From positions 124,001 through 188,000 of the forward strand of contig DAOTUU010000048.1 in assembly GCA_034436555.1 (NCBI GenBank): a DNA stretch of 64,000 bases. The letters run 5' to 3'. Shown here piece after piece: positions 32,284 to 41,197 of this stretch. The notes under the pieces were generated by a model, which saw only the letters and a list, made by a program, of their open reading frames with translations, made no database searches and had not been told where the DNA came from. Source of the DNA: JAFMJV01 sp034436555 (lineage in GTDB: Bacteria > Chloroflexota > Limnocylindria > Limnocylindrales > CSP1-4). Position 1 is the stretch's first letter. Each line of letters starts with the position of its first letter. Both the position numbers and the translations under genes were made by a program.

Positions 32284-33894
32284 TCACTCGGAGGCGAGCC
32301 ACACGTCCGCCCAGTTCGACGTCGCCCAGCGCGGGTTGTTGGCCACGTTCTGGACCCGGTCGTTGGCGACCGTGGTGAACGTGAACTCCACCAGGTTGAG
32401 GATCGGCAGCTGGTCGGCGACCAGCTGCTGGAACTGCTTGTACAGCTCGATGCGCTTCTCGGGATCGGTCTCGGTCGCCGCGTCCGCGATGAGCTGGTTC
32501 ATCTGCGGGTCGTCATAGCCCCACTGGTTGGAGAACGGCACGCCGTCGGGCAGGCCGCCCTGGAACAGGATCGTGGTGGAGATCGCCGGGTCGTTGCGAT
32601 ACACCGGCGAGTTGATGGCCAGGTCGAAGTCGTGGGTCGTGTAGACCGCCTCGATGTGGCCGGGCGAGTCCGCGCTCACGATCTCGGTGGCGATGCCGAT
32701 GGCCTCCAGGGCCTGCTTCACGTAGTCCCCGGTGGCCGTGGTCATGGCGAAGAAGGGCGCCGGGCGGAGGCGGACCGAGAAGCGCACCCCGTCCTCGCCG
32801 CGCGGGAAGTTCTCCGCATCCAGGAGCGCCTCCGCGGCTGCCGGATCATACGCGTACGTCGTGACGTCGTCGGTGTAGAAGGGGACGCCCGTCTTGGGGA
32901 TGGGACCGGTGGCGGGCGATGCGCCGTAGCCCAGGAAGATGGTGTCGACGATCACCTGCGGGTCGATGGCCATCCGGATGGCCCGGCGGACGTTCGCGTT
33001 GGCCAGCTCCGACCGCCGGTGGTTGGGGTCGAGCGTGATGTCGTACGTGATGCCCTCGTAGCCCTCGGTGTGGACGCTCAGGTTGTCCATCGCGTCGAGC
33101 GCCGCGAGATCGGTGAGCGGCACCGCGGAGAACGCGGTCAGGTCCAGCTCGCCCAGCTCCAGCGCCGCGGCCTTGGAGGCGGGATCGGGCAGGACCTGGT
33201 AGATGATCTCGTCGAGGTAGGGCTTGCCCTCGTCCCAGTAGTTGTCGTTGCGGGTCAGCCGGTACAGCTCGCCCGGCTTGTGCTCCACGAACACGAAGGG
33301 ACCGGTGCCCACGGGCTTCAGGTTGTACTCGTTGGTCGCGATGTCCGTCCCCTCGTACAGGTGCTTGGGGATGACCGCGGTGAGCGCCGGCAGCGCGTTC
33401 GTGATGAGCTGGCTGGGGGTGGGCTTGGAGAAGTGGAAGATCGCGGTGTAGTCGTCCGGGGTCTCCACCGACTCCAGGTTGGCGAACACGATCCGACCCA
33501 GGTTCTGGAGCGGCTTCCAGACCTCCATCGCCGAGAACGCGACGTCCGCGGAGGTGAACGGCTGGCCATCATGCCAGGTCACGCCCTCGCGCAGGTGAAC
33601 CGTGTAGCTCAGGCCGTCGTCCGATCCCTCCCACGAGGTGGCCAGCAGCGGGCGCAGCTCGCCCCCCTCGGCCATCTCCGCGAGCGGCTCCACCACCTTG
33701 CTGGCGACGTAGAACACGCCGTTGGAGGCGACCATCGCGGGATTGAGGTTGGTGGGCTCCGAATCCGCGGCGACCACGAGCGTGCCGCCCGCCTTCGGTT
33801 CCTGCGCGGCGACCGGTGCGGCCACCATCGTGGCCCCGATCAGTCCCGCGGCGAACAGCGACCCGAGACGCTGTCGCGTGGTCAGAGATGGCAT
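32284..33894 (-). CDS. ABC transporter substrate-binding protein, family 5 (peptide/nickel type)
   Basis: 536 residues from ATG 33894 with CAGGAGGAT upstream. The signal peptide (RLGSLFAAGLIGATMVAAPVAA) ends AQ-EPKAGG. The mature N-terminus KAGGTLVVAADSEPTNLNPA, then YTVHLREGVTWHDGQPFTSADV and RRAIRMAIDPQVIV are signatures of DppA/OppA-type proteins. It binds a peptide, amine or oligosaccharide outside the membrane. It is first in the operon and is followed by a hairpin. Confidence 0.9.
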   Translation of the reverse strand: MPSLTTRQRLGSLFAAGLIGATMVAAPVAAQEPKAGGTLVVAADSEPTNLNPAMVASNGVFYVASKVVEPLAEMAEGGELRPLLATSWEGSDDGLSYTVHLREGVTWHDGQPFTSADVAFSAMEVWKPLQNLGRIVFANLESVETPDDYTAIFHFSKPTPSQLITNALPALTAVIPKHLYEGTDIATNEYNLKPVGTGPFVFVEHKPGELYRLTRNDNYWDEGKPYLDEIIYQVLPDPASKAAALELGELDLTAFSAVPLTDLAALDAMDNLSVHTEGYEGITYDITLDPNHRRSELANANVRRAIRMAIDPQVIVDTIFLGYGASPATGPIPKTGVPFYTDDVTTYAYDPAAAEALLDAENFPRGEDGVRFSVRLRPAPFFAMTTATGDYVKQALEAIGIATEIVSADSPGHIEAVYTTHDFDLAINSPVYRNDPAISTTILFQGGLPDGVPFSNQWGYDDPQMNQLIADAATETDPEKRIELYKQFQQLVADQLPILNLVEFTFTTVANDRVQNVANNPRWATSNWADVWLASE

Positions 33895-33940
33895 GCGCGA
33901 TCCTCCTGTGTCGCTTGGCCCGGCGTCCGGGCAGAACGTA

Positions 33941-33969
33941 GAAGTACCCCATCGGACGCGGCCCCGCAA
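33941..33969 (-). promoter_or_regulatory. Candidate promoter of the dipeptide-type operon
   Basis: On the minus strand TTGCGG (33964-33969) and TACTTC (33941-33946) are separated by 17 bases. They lie about 50 bases upstream of the binding-protein start. The match is moderate. Confidence 0.4.
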
Positions 33970-34011
33970 CCCTGTCGGGGCGGGGCGTCTCCGACGCGTG
34001 GAGCCGGGGGC

Positions 34012-34242
34012 TCACCCGAACCAGGTGGCGACCTCGTCATCGCTGACGGCGGGCAGCACCAGCATGGAGCGGATCACCTCCACCGACAGGCTCGTCCTGC
34101 GCGCCACGAGCAGGGCGATGCGGCGCGGATCATGACCGCACCGGCGCAGGGCCTTCATGTCCAGGCGCGGCCAGAGGGCGAGGGCGCGCCGGTCGATCGC
34201 GGCGCCGCGACGGTGATCACGATCATGATCGATGGTTCCCAT
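34012..34242 (-). CDS. Small hypothetical protein (76 aa)
   Basis: 76 residues with a good AAGGAG ribosome site. The N-terminal half is basic and rich in His, Asp and Arg; the C-terminal half contains LSVEVIRSMLVLPAVSDDEVATWFG, a helical segment. The middle RRCGHDPRRIALLVARRTSLS could be a helix-turn-helix-like element, but this is not clear. No signal peptide or membrane segment. No family recognised. It lies 117 bases upstream of the dipeptide-type operon in the same direction. Confidence 0.55.
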   Translation of the reverse strand: MGTIDHDRDHRRGAAIDRRALALWPRLDMKALRRCGHDPRRIALLVARRTSLSVEVIRSMLVLPAVSDDEVATWFG

Positions 34243-34427
34243 GGCGATGCTCCTTGGTCCCGCGGACCCCGTCGCTCATCCTGCGACCCTCTCTGTGTAC
34301 GATCGCGTCGCGCACCCTGCCAAGTGCCATTCGTCACCAAACCGGCCGCCCGCCCCATGGTCAGGGGGACCGCCGCGCGGGCGTGGCCGGTCGTTCGGCC
34401 GCCGGTCACGCCATCCCGCGGCTAGGC

Positions 34428-34450
34428 GATTGCACAGGCAACTGTCTGCT
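34428..34450. promoter_or_regulatory. Second copy of the TTGCnnnnGCAA operator-like site
   Basis: GATTGC-ACAG-GCAACT followed by GTCTGCT matches the site upstream of the fusion gene (GATTGC-GTAC-GCAACT, ATCTGCT) in all but the central bases and one flanking base. No gene begins within 450 bases on the plus strand. Confidence 0.4.
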
Positions 34451-34572
34451 GGCTTGGCGATCTGCTGGTTTGGCGCGGTCAAGCGCTCGGTGCGCCGCGC
34501 GGTTCCCTCGGATCGATCGGCCGCTGAGAGGCCAAGTACGCCCGACCACATCCGCCTTCTGGGCCATCCGGG

Positions 34573-34628
34573 CCGCCGGTCGGACCATCTCGACCGGATC
34601 GGTCCATGCGGTCCACGGAGCGGCCCGG
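34573..34628 (-). repeat. 56-bp dispersed repeat (partner at 60374-60429)
   Basis: The minus strand of this stretch aligns without gaps over 56 bases to 60374-60429, with 43 identical positions. Both copies are in noncoding repeat islands more than 25 kb apart. Confidence 0.5.
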
Positions 34629-34637
34629 ACTGACGCC

Positions 34638-34773
34638 GCTGGACGGGGTCGCGTCGATCATGGCCGGTGAGCGGCCGCGCCTCCGCCGAGACGCCACGCC
34701 CCCCGCGCGGCTGGACGGGGTCGCGTCGATCATGGCCGGTGAGCGGCCACGCCTCCGCTGAGACGCCACGCCC
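34638..34773. repeat. Two 64-bp direct repeats, 72-bp period
   Basis: 34638-34701 and 34710-34773 are near identical (ctggacggggtcgcgtcg start, agacgccacgccc end) with two single-base differences. They occupy the 709-base spacer between the small hypothetical gene and argG. The rest of that spacer shows no convincing coding signal. A TAGCCT -10-like hexamer lies at 34878-34883 before argG. Confidence 0.85.
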
Positions 34774-34951
34774 TCGCGGCCTCGGGCGGTCGCCCGCGGG
34801 TACGGCGCGGAGCATCGGGTCCCGGCGGCCCGGGACGCAAGCCCTTGCCCTCGGCGAACGGGAGCGCCGCCGCGGTGTAGCCTGACACCCCGCGCCGCAT
34901 GCGTCACCCGCGGCGGGGAACCCTCCCGACCCAAGCAAGGAACCACCGTCC

Positions 34952-36307
34952 GTGCCCAACATCCTGCAGTCCCTCCCCGTCGGCGAGCGGGTCGGCATCG
35001 CGTTCTCCGGCGGCCTGGACACGAGCGCCGCGCTGCACTGGATGCGGCAGCACGGCTCCATCCCCTTTGCCTACACCGCCCACCTGGGCCAGCCGGACGA
35101 GGACGACTACGAGTCGATCCCCCAGAAGGCGCTCGTCTACGGCGCGGAGAAGGCACGGCTCATCGAATGCCGGCCGCAGCTCGTGGCGGAGGCCATCGCG
35201 GCCCTCCAGTCGGGGGCGTTCCACATCTCCACCGCGGGCCAGCTCTACTTCAACACCACGCCGCTCGGCCGCGCCGTGACCGGCACCATGCTCGTGTCCG
35301 CGATGCAGGAGGACGGCGTCGACATCTGGGGCGACGGATCCACCTACAAGGGCAACGACATCGAGCGGTTCTACCGCTACGGGCTGCTGGTCAACCCGCG
35401 CCTGCGCATCTACAAGCCCTGGCTGGACCAGCAGTTCATCGACCAGCTCGGCGGTCGGGCGGAGATGTCGGCCTACCTCGAGGGTGCCGGCCTCGAGTAC
35501 AGGATGAGCGCCGACAAGGCCTACTCCACCGACTCCAACATCCTGGGGGCCACGCACGAGGCGAAGGACCTGGAGTTCCTGGACCGGGGCGTGAGCATCG
35601 TCGCGCCCATCATGGGCGTGGCCTCCTGGCGCCCGGACGTGGACGTGCCCGCGGAGACGGTGCGCGTCCGCTTCGAGGACGGGGAGCCGGTGGCCCTGGA
35701 CGGACGGTCGTTCGAGACCCAGCTGGACCTGTTCACGGAGGCGAACGCGATCGGCGGGCGCCACGGCCTGGGCATGTCCGACCAGATCGAGAATCGGATC
35801 ATCGAGGCGAAGAGCCGGGGCATCTACGAGGCGCCGGGCATGGCGCTGCTGCACATCGCCTACGAGCGGCTGGTCACGGGCATCCACAACGAGGACACCA
35901 TCGACCAGTACCGGTCCAACGGACGTCGTCTCGGCCGGCTGCTGTACCAGGGCCGCTGGTTCGACCCCCAGGCGCTGATGCTGCGCGAGACCGCCCAGCG
36001 CTGGGTCTCACGCGCCATCACCGGCGAGGTGGTCCTGGAGCTGCGACGCGGCAACGACTACTCCATCCTGGACACGACCAGCCCGAACCTGACGTACCAC
36101 CCCGAGCGCCTGACCATGGAGAAGGGCGACGAGGTGTTCTTCACGCCCATGGACCGCATCGGCCAGCTCACGATGCGCAACCTGGACATCGCCGACACGC
36201 GCCAGAAGATCGGCATCTACCACGCGGTGGGGCTGATGGGCGCCGGACGCGACGATGGCCTGCCGCTGCTGCCCGCGGCCGCGCCGGAGCCCGACCCGGT
36301 CGACTGA
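34952..36307 (+). CDS. argG: Argininosuccinate synthase (long, E. coli type)
   Basis: 451 residues from GTG 34952. It joins citrulline and aspartate with ATP in arginine synthesis. The N-terminal ATP pyrophosphatase loop is IAFSGGLDTSAALHWM. Other motifs are GQPDEDDYESIP, FNTTPLGRAVTGTMLV, WGDGSTYKGNDIERFYRYG, YSTDSNILGATHEAKDLE and GLGMSDQIENRIIEAKSRG. The length and C-terminal segment NDYSILDTTSPNLTYHPERL match the 447-residue enzyme of E. coli, not the about 400-residue form common in most bacteria. No other arginine gene is adjacent, so it is a stand-alone gene. Confidence 0.97.
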   Translation: MPNILQSLPVGERVGIAFSGGLDTSAALHWMRQHGSIPFAYTAHLGQPDEDDYESIPQKALVYGAEKARLIECRPQLVAEAIAALQSGAFHISTAGQLYFNTTPLGRAVTGTMLVSAMQEDGVDIWGDGSTYKGNDIERFYRYGLLVNPRLRIYKPWLDQQFIDQLGGRAEMSAYLEGAGLEYRMSADKAYSTDSNILGATHEAKDLEFLDRGVSIVAPIMGVASWRPDVDVPAETVRVRFEDGEPVALDGRSFETQLDLFTEANAIGGRHGLGMSDQIENRIIEAKSRGIYEAPGMALLHIAYERLVTGIHNEDTIDQYRSNGRRLGRLLYQGRWFDPQALMLRETAQRWVSRAITGEVVLELRRGNDYSILDTTSPNLTYHPERLTMEKGDEVFFTPMDRIGQLTMRNLDIADTRQKIGIYHAVGLMGAGRDDGLPLLPAAAPEPDPVD

Positions 36308-36329
36308 CCCTGGGGTCGAGCGACCCGCA

Positions 36330-38093
36330 TCAATAGACGCAGTCGTCGCAGGCCTGGCCGCGCGCCTCCGGGATGATCGCGAAGCGCGAGGCCGCCTTGG
36401 AGTTGCGCGCGCGAAGCACCACCGAGTCCAGGTACGCGTGCTCCTCGTCGTAGTAGGCCGCGCCGCCGAAGATCTCCGGGTTGGGCACCAGCCAGGTGGC
36501 GCGGCCGTCCTCGGCGGGGACCGTCCGGAGCAGCACGAGGGCATCGCCCGGGATGCGCGTGGACGGGGACACGCAGGCCACGCTGCCGCCCTTGGGCGGC
36601 TTGGTGAGGCAGCGGTTGATGCCGTAGATCTCCACCACGGTGTCCGCGGTGACCGGCGTGGCCCACGTGATGACCACGCGGAGCGGCGGGACCGGGTCCT
36701 TCGCGGTCGGCTCGCGGACGCCCCGGAGCGCAAAATGGACGTTCGTGGGCACCGGCGGCGCCGAGACCTCGCCGGTGTCCCCGGCGCACGCCTCCACGGT
36801 TCCGGTCGGCAGCCAGGCGGTGCCGCCGGTCAGCTCCGTCCACGCCTCGGACAGACGGCCGATGTTCCCATCCCGACCCAGGACCCCGATGTACACGCCG
36901 GGACAGGACGCGGTGACCGTCTCGCGCAGGTTGGCCCGACCCTGCTCGTCCCGGTAGCACATCTCCACGCCCGCCGGGGTGCGTCGCTGGACGCCGGCTC
37001 GGCCCGCGGCGCAGTCGCCGCCGGACTTCACGCCCTGCTCGCGCATGCGGCTGAAGATCGTGAAGCGCGTGTCGGCCGGCCGGCCCAGGAAGTAGCTGAC
37101 CAGCTCGATCGGCCCATCGCCGGGGCGGCAGTCCAGCGCCGCGAGCGTGCCGGTGACCAGTCGGCCGTTCCGCGGCTGACAGTCGGCGCGCAGCCGAGCC
37201 GGGATGCCCTTGCGCAGGGCGGACGCGGGCGACACGACCGGGCGCGCGGTGGGCCGCGGCGTGGGCGTCGGTGAGGGAGAGGGCGTCGGGGACGCGACCG
37301 GGAGGCCGGACCCGCATGGCTCGGCCGAGTCGGGGGACGATGCGGCATCCGGCGAGGCTGCCGGGCACGGGGCGGCCAGCGCCGTGAGGACACGGCTCGG
37401 GTCGCGAAGGCCGTCGTCGACCATCACCTGGGGATCGGGGAACGTGCCGTCGACCTGGTCCCCCGGCCATCCGACCGTCGACCAGTCGGTCGAATGAAGC
37501 CCGGGATCCACGGTCTCGCCCAGGCGGACCTCGAAGCGCAGTCCGGCGGGCAGTCGGGAGCAGGACCCGACCACGCCCTCGGCGCACGCGGGAGTCGTGA
37601 GGCCGATCGGGGTGGAGCCGTCCACGCAGTCGCCGGGCGCGACGGCCAGCGGATCGATCCCGGCGTAGACCGTCAGCAGCGTGTCCGTGGACGTCTCCGG
37701 CAGGACGTACGGGTCGTCGGGCAGCGAGGGGGGCAGCCGGAACGATCCCGTGTGCAGCACGACCACGAGGCCGCCCCTGTCCCCGGGCTCGATGGGGCCG
37801 GCGGCGAGCACGCGCCCCGGCCCCGCGGCATACACCGCGCGATGGTCCGGGGCATCCGCCAGCACCCAGGTCTCCGCGGGGCGATGACCGCCGGTCGCCT
37901 CGTCGATGGACGCGAACCGATGGAGCAGCGTGGCACCGGGATCGTGGATGGGGAACCGCAGCGCCGTGGCCGTGCCGCACGGGATCCCCGGCACGGACGG
38001 CGACGCGGCCGGTCCGCCATCCTGTGCCGCCACCCCGGGAACCCACGCCCCGATCGTCGCGACCACCAGGATCAGGACTCGCGCACGTCTCAC
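36330..38093 (-). CDS. Secreted protein with degenerate M23-peptidase-like domain
   Basis: 587 residues. A signal peptide (MRRARVLILVVATIGAW, cleaved near AAQ) precedes a domain (about 30-200) with the strand order of M23 peptidases: VYAAGPGRVLAAG, GLVVVLHTGSF, LLTVYAGIDP. The canonical HxxxD and HxH zinc ligands are not complete, so it may be non-catalytic. A proline/serine linker follows (SPTPSPSPTPTPRPTARP). The C-terminal half has several paired cysteines, a VSAPPVPTNVHFAL strand resembling fibronectin type III, and ends CDDCVY. It is divergent from the FbpA-type gene. Cell-wall or extracellular function is likely. Confidence 0.6.
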   Translation of the reverse strand: MRRARVLILVVATIGAWVPGVAAQDGGPAASPSVPGIPCGTATALRFPIHDPGATLLHRFASIDEATGGHRPAETWVLADAPDHRAVYAAGPGRVLAAGPIEPGDRGGLVVVLHTGSFRLPPSLPDDPYVLPETSTDTLLTVYAGIDPLAVAPGDCVDGSTPIGLTTPACAEGVVGSCSRLPAGLRFEVRLGETVDPGLHSTDWSTVGWPGDQVDGTFPDPQVMVDDGLRDPSRVLTALAAPCPAASPDAASSPDSAEPCGSGLPVASPTPSPSPTPTPRPTARPVVSPASALRKGIPARLRADCQPRNGRLVTGTLAALDCRPGDGPIELVSYFLGRPADTRFTIFSRMREQGVKSGGDCAAGRAGVQRRTPAGVEMCYRDEQGRANLRETVTASCPGVYIGVLGRDGNIGRLSEAWTELTGGTAWLPTGTVEACAGDTGEVSAPPVPTNVHFALRGVREPTAKDPVPPLRVVITWATPVTADTVVEIYGINRCLTKPPKGGSVACVSPSTRIPGDALVLLRTVPAEDGRATWLVPNPEIFGGAAYYDEEHAYLDSVVLRARNSKAASRFAIIPEARGQACDDCVY

Positions 38094-38127
38094 CGGATCA
38101 CCCTCGTCACGAAGGTCAGCAGCACGA

Positions 38128-38148
38128 GTGTTGCAGTGCTGTCAACAC
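38128..38148. promoter_or_regulatory. Inverted repeat GTGTTG-n9-CAACAC in a divergent spacer
   Basis: Six-base arms separated by nine bases lie between the secreted-protein gene (minus) and the iron-type importer (plus). The minus strand also contains TTGACA here. A TACGGT -10-like element for the plus gene is at 38254-38259. It may be an operator for one or both genes. Confidence 0.35.
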
Positions 38149-38305
38149 GGCCGGGCGGCGGGCTGCCGCACGGGCGGGTCGCAGCGGGCTCCGGCGGGCG
38201 CATCCTGACGGCGGCGGCGGGCGCGGGGCTGGAAGACGCCCCTGCCAGCGTGGTACGGTGCGCGTCCGGCCGTTCGGGCCGCGCGATACCCGGAGGAGGG
38301 AACGA

Positions 38306-39364
38306 ATGTCTCATCGCCTGTCGATCGGGGGTCTGCTGTCGGCGGCCCTGCTTGCGTCTGTCGCAGGCGGCGCCGCAGCCCAGTCCGCGCCGCCCGCCTC
38401 GTCGGCACCCATGCCCACCGGACCGCTCACCGTCCTGTGCACGCCACAGGAGGACTGGTGCCAGACGATGGTCACCACGTTCCAGGAGCAGACCGGCATC
38501 CCCACGAGCTACGTCCGGCTCTCCTCCGGGGAGGCGCTCGCGCGCATCCGGGCGGGTGCCGCGGCTCCCGAGTTCGATGTCTGGTGGGGCGGCCCCGCGG
38601 ACGGGTTCGTGGCGGCGAACGCGGAGGGCCTCCTGGAGCCCTACGTGTCCCCCAACGCCGCGGTCATCTCCGACACCAACAAGGATCCGAACGGTGTCTG
38701 GACGGGCGTCTACGTGGGCGCGCTCGGCTTCTGCTCCAACCTGGCCAGCCTCGCCGAGCTGGGCGTGGAGCAGCCGGATTCGTGGGACGACCTGCTCGAC
38801 CCCAAGCTCAAGGGCCATGTCGCGATGGCGCATCCGGCCAGCTCCGGGACCGCCTACACCGCGCTCTACACGCAGGTCATCCGACTGGGCAGCGAGGATG
38901 CCGCCCTGGAGTACATGAAGCAGCTCCACAACAACATCCTCCAGTACACGAAGTCCGGATCGGCACCCGCGGAGATGGCGGGTCGCGGCGAGATCGCGGT
39001 CGCCATCGTGTTCAGCCACGACTGCGTGAAGAACATCGACGCGGGCTTCAGCGACCTGTCGGTGTCGTTCCCCAGCGAGGGCACGGGCTATGAGATCGGC
39101 GGCGTGGCGCTCATCGCCAACGCGCCCCAGCCGGACGCCGCGAAGATGTGGATCGACTGGTCGCTCACGGCGCCCGCGCAGGAGATCGGGCCAACCGTCG
39201 GCTCCTACCAGCTGCCGACCAACCCGGAGGCCGCGGTGAGCGAGCGCTCCGTGGACCTGAGCCAGGTCGCCCTGGTCGACTACGACTTCCAGGCCGCCGG
39301 TGAGGCTCGCACGACGCTCACGCAGCGGTTCGAGGATGAGGTCGCCGCGAAGCCGGTCGAGTGA
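38306..39364 (+). CDS. ABC transporter substrate-binding protein (Fe3+/2-aminoethylphosphonate type)
   Basis: 352 residues with a Sec signal peptide (LSIGGLLSAALLASVAGG, cleaved near AAAQS). The mature protein has the pattern of FbpA/FutA-like and phosphonate-binding family 1 proteins: LTVLCTPQEDWCQTMVTTF, SGEALARIRAG, FDVWWGGPADGFVAA, TGVYVGALGFCSNL, AHPASSGTAYTALY and TVGSYQLPTNP. A Cys pair (CTPQEDWC) near the mature N-terminus may form a disulfide. The GGAGGAGGG site is strong. The next two genes encode a double permease and an ATPase, so this is a full importer. Ferric iron, thiamine or aminoethylphosphonate are all possible ligands. Confidence 0.82.
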   Translation: MSHRLSIGGLLSAALLASVAGGAAAQSAPPASSAPMPTGPLTVLCTPQEDWCQTMVTTFQEQTGIPTSYVRLSSGEALARIRAGAAAPEFDVWWGGPADGFVAANAEGLLEPYVSPNAAVISDTNKDPNGVWTGVYVGALGFCSNLASLAELGVEQPDSWDDLLDPKLKGHVAMAHPASSGTAYTALYTQVIRLGSEDAALEYMKQLHNNILQYTKSGSAPAEMAGRGEIAVAIVFSHDCVKNIDAGFSDLSVSFPSEGTGYEIGGVALIANAPQPDAAKMWIDWSLTAPAQEIGPTVGSYQLPTNPEAAVSERSVDLSQVALVDYDFQAAGEARTTLTQRFEDEVAAKPVE

Positions 39365-39410
39365 CCTGGCACGGCCGGGGGCGACGGCCCTCGTGAACGG
39401 ACGATCGACC

Positions 39411-39445
39411 CGGGGCGGGCACGGCGGAGGACCGCGCCCGCCCCG
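39411..39445 (+). terminator. Hairpin between the FbpA-type and FbpB-type genes
   Basis: Arms CGGGGCGGGC (39411-39420) and GCCCGCCCCG (39436-39445) pair perfectly; a small inner GCGG-AGGA-CCGC stem extends the structure. It lies in the 87-base spacer, mirroring the hairpins in the two other ABC operons. Confidence 0.65.
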
Positions 39446-39451
39446 CCGCTC

Positions 39452-41197
39452 ATGACCGTGTCCGCCGCCGCCGGCCAGCCGCCGGCGGCGGCCCGTCGCC
39501 GGCGCGCGGCGATCGATCGCGTGCGGGCAGCCGCCCTCGTGGTGGCCATCGCGTTCGTGGTCATCGCCATCCTGTGGCCGGTCGGCGCCGTCATCGGGAC
39601 CGCCCTCACGGAGGACGCGATCCCGATCTTCGTGCGCTACCTCACGCCACCCCAGAACCAGATCCTCATCAACACGCTCATCCTGGGGACGCTGGTGGCC
39701 GCCGTGGGGACCACCGTCGCATTCCTGTTCGCCTTCGTCCAGGTGCGCGTGCCGGCGTCACGCTGGCTCAAGCGGGGTCTCCACGTGGTGGCCCTGCTGC
39801 CCATCGTCAGCCCGCCCTTCGCGCTCGCCATCGCCACCATCTCGCTGTTCGGACGGAGCGGCATGATCACCCGCGACCTGCTGGGCTGGCGGGTGGACAT
39901 CTACGGCCTGCCGGGCCTGACCATGGTGATGTCCCTGAGCTTCTTCCCCGTGGCCTACATCAGCATCATGGGCATGATGCGAGCGCTGGACCCCGCGCTC
40001 GACGAGGCGTCCGCGAACCTGGGTGCCTCCCGTCTGCGGACCTTCCGCAGGGTGACCCTGCCGCTGCTGCTGCCGGGGATCGCGTCCGGATTCCTGCTGC
40101 TGTTCGTGGAGGCGCTCGCGGATCTGGGCAATCCGCTCGTGCTGGGCGGCAACTTCACCGTGCTCGCGAGTCGCCTGTACATCGCGATCATCGGCGAGTA
40201 CAACGTGCTCGCGGGATCGGTCCTGGCGATCCTGCTGCTGCTGCCGAGCCTGCTGGTCTACTTCGTGCATCGCCACTATGCGGAACGGGCGTCGGTGGTG
40301 TCCGTCACCGGCAAGCCCAGCGGCCGACCCATGGAGGTGACCAGCCTGCCGGTCCGGATGGCGCTCGTCAGCCTCGTGACCGCCATCGCGGGGCTCATCG
40401 TGCTGCTCTACGGGACGATCGTGCTCGGGTCGTTCACCAAGCTCCTGGGCGTCGACAACTCGTTCACGCTCAAGAACTACCAGCAGATCCTGTCGGGATA
40501 CGGGATGGAGGCCGTCACCGACACGACGATGCTGGCGGGCATCGCGACGCCCGTCGCGGGCCTCCTGGGGGTGATCATCGCGGTGCTCGTGGTGCGTGGT
40601 CGCTTCGTGGGCCGCGGTGCGCTGGACTTCGGCACCATGCTCGGGGTCGCGGTGCCCGGCACGATCTTCGGCATCGGGTACCTGCTGGCGTTCAACACGC
40701 CGCTCCAGATCGGTGGCGTGACCATCTTCCCCAAGCTCACCGGGGGTTCCGCCCTCCTGGGTGGCGCGCTGGCCATCATCCTGGTCTATGTCGTGCGGTC
40801 GGCGCCCGGCGGACTGCGCTCCGGGGTCGCGGCGCTCCAGCAGATCGACCCGGCCATCGAGGAGGCATCCGTGTCGCTGGGGGCCAGCCAGGGGACCACC
40901 TTCCGGCGCATCGTGCTGCCGCTCATCCGGCCCGCGTACCTGGGCGGCCTGGTGTACGCGTTCGCGCGCTCCATGACGGCCATCAGCGCGGTCATCTTCC
41001 TGACCACCCCCACGACCCGCATCATGACCCAGCAGATCCTCAACGAGACGGACGCGGCGAGATACGGCAACGCCTATGCCTACTGCGTGATCCTCATCCT
41101 CATCGTGCTCGCCGCGATCGGGCTGTTCAGCGCGCTGGTCGGGTCGAGCACGAAGGCGGAACGCCGCGCGGACGCGAACGTGGCGGCGATCCGATGA
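39452..41197 (+). CDS. ABC transporter permease, double-domain (FbpB-type)
   Basis: 581 residues and about twelve transmembrane segments: two fused permease units, as in FbpB/ThiP/PhnU-type importers. Both halves carry an EAA loop: first LDEASANLGASRLRTFRRV with TLPLLLPGI, second IEEASVSLGASQGTTFRRI with VLPLIRPAY. One polypeptide thus forms the entire channel. Its stop overlaps the ATPase start (ATGA). It imports the ligand delivered by the upstream binding protein. Confidence 0.9.
   Translation: MTVSAAAGQPPAAARRRRAAIDRVRAAALVVAIAFVVIAILWPVGAVIGTALTEDAIPIFVRYLTPPQNQILINTLILGTLVAAVGTTVAFLFAFVQVRVPASRWLKRGLHVVALLPIVSPPFALAIATISLFGRSGMITRDLLGWRVDIYGLPGLTMVMSLSFFPVAYISIMGMMRALDPALDEASANLGASRLRTFRRVTLPLLLPGIASGFLLLFVEALADLGNPLVLGGNFTVLASRLYIAIIGEYNVLAGSVLAILLLLPSLLVYFVHRHYAERASVVSVTGKPSGRPMEVTSLPVRMALVSLVTAIAGLIVLLYGTIVLGSFTKLLGVDNSFTLKNYQQILSGYGMEAVTDTTMLAGIATPVAGLLGVIIAVLVVRGRFVGRGALDFGTMLGVAVPGTIFGIGYLLAFNTPLQIGGVTIFPKLTGGSALLGGALAIILVYVVRSAPGGLRSGVAALQQIDPAIEEASVSLGASQGTTFRRIVLPLIRPAYLGGLVYAFARSMTAISAVIFLTTPTTRIMTQQILNETDAARYGNAYAYCVILILIVLAAIGLFSALVGSSTKAERRADANVAAIR

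Noticed and set aside
34232..34670. Plus-strand open frames in the argG upstream spacer
   Set aside because: The sequence is repeat-derived and Arg/Pro-rich, with no ribosome site or family match.
36313..36326. Terminator hairpin after argG
   Set aside because: The stem is only five base pairs and has no T-run; too weak to call.
36330..38093. Active M23 endopeptidase
   Set aside because: The fold is suggested, but the full set of zinc ligands is not visible, so only a degenerate domain is claimed.
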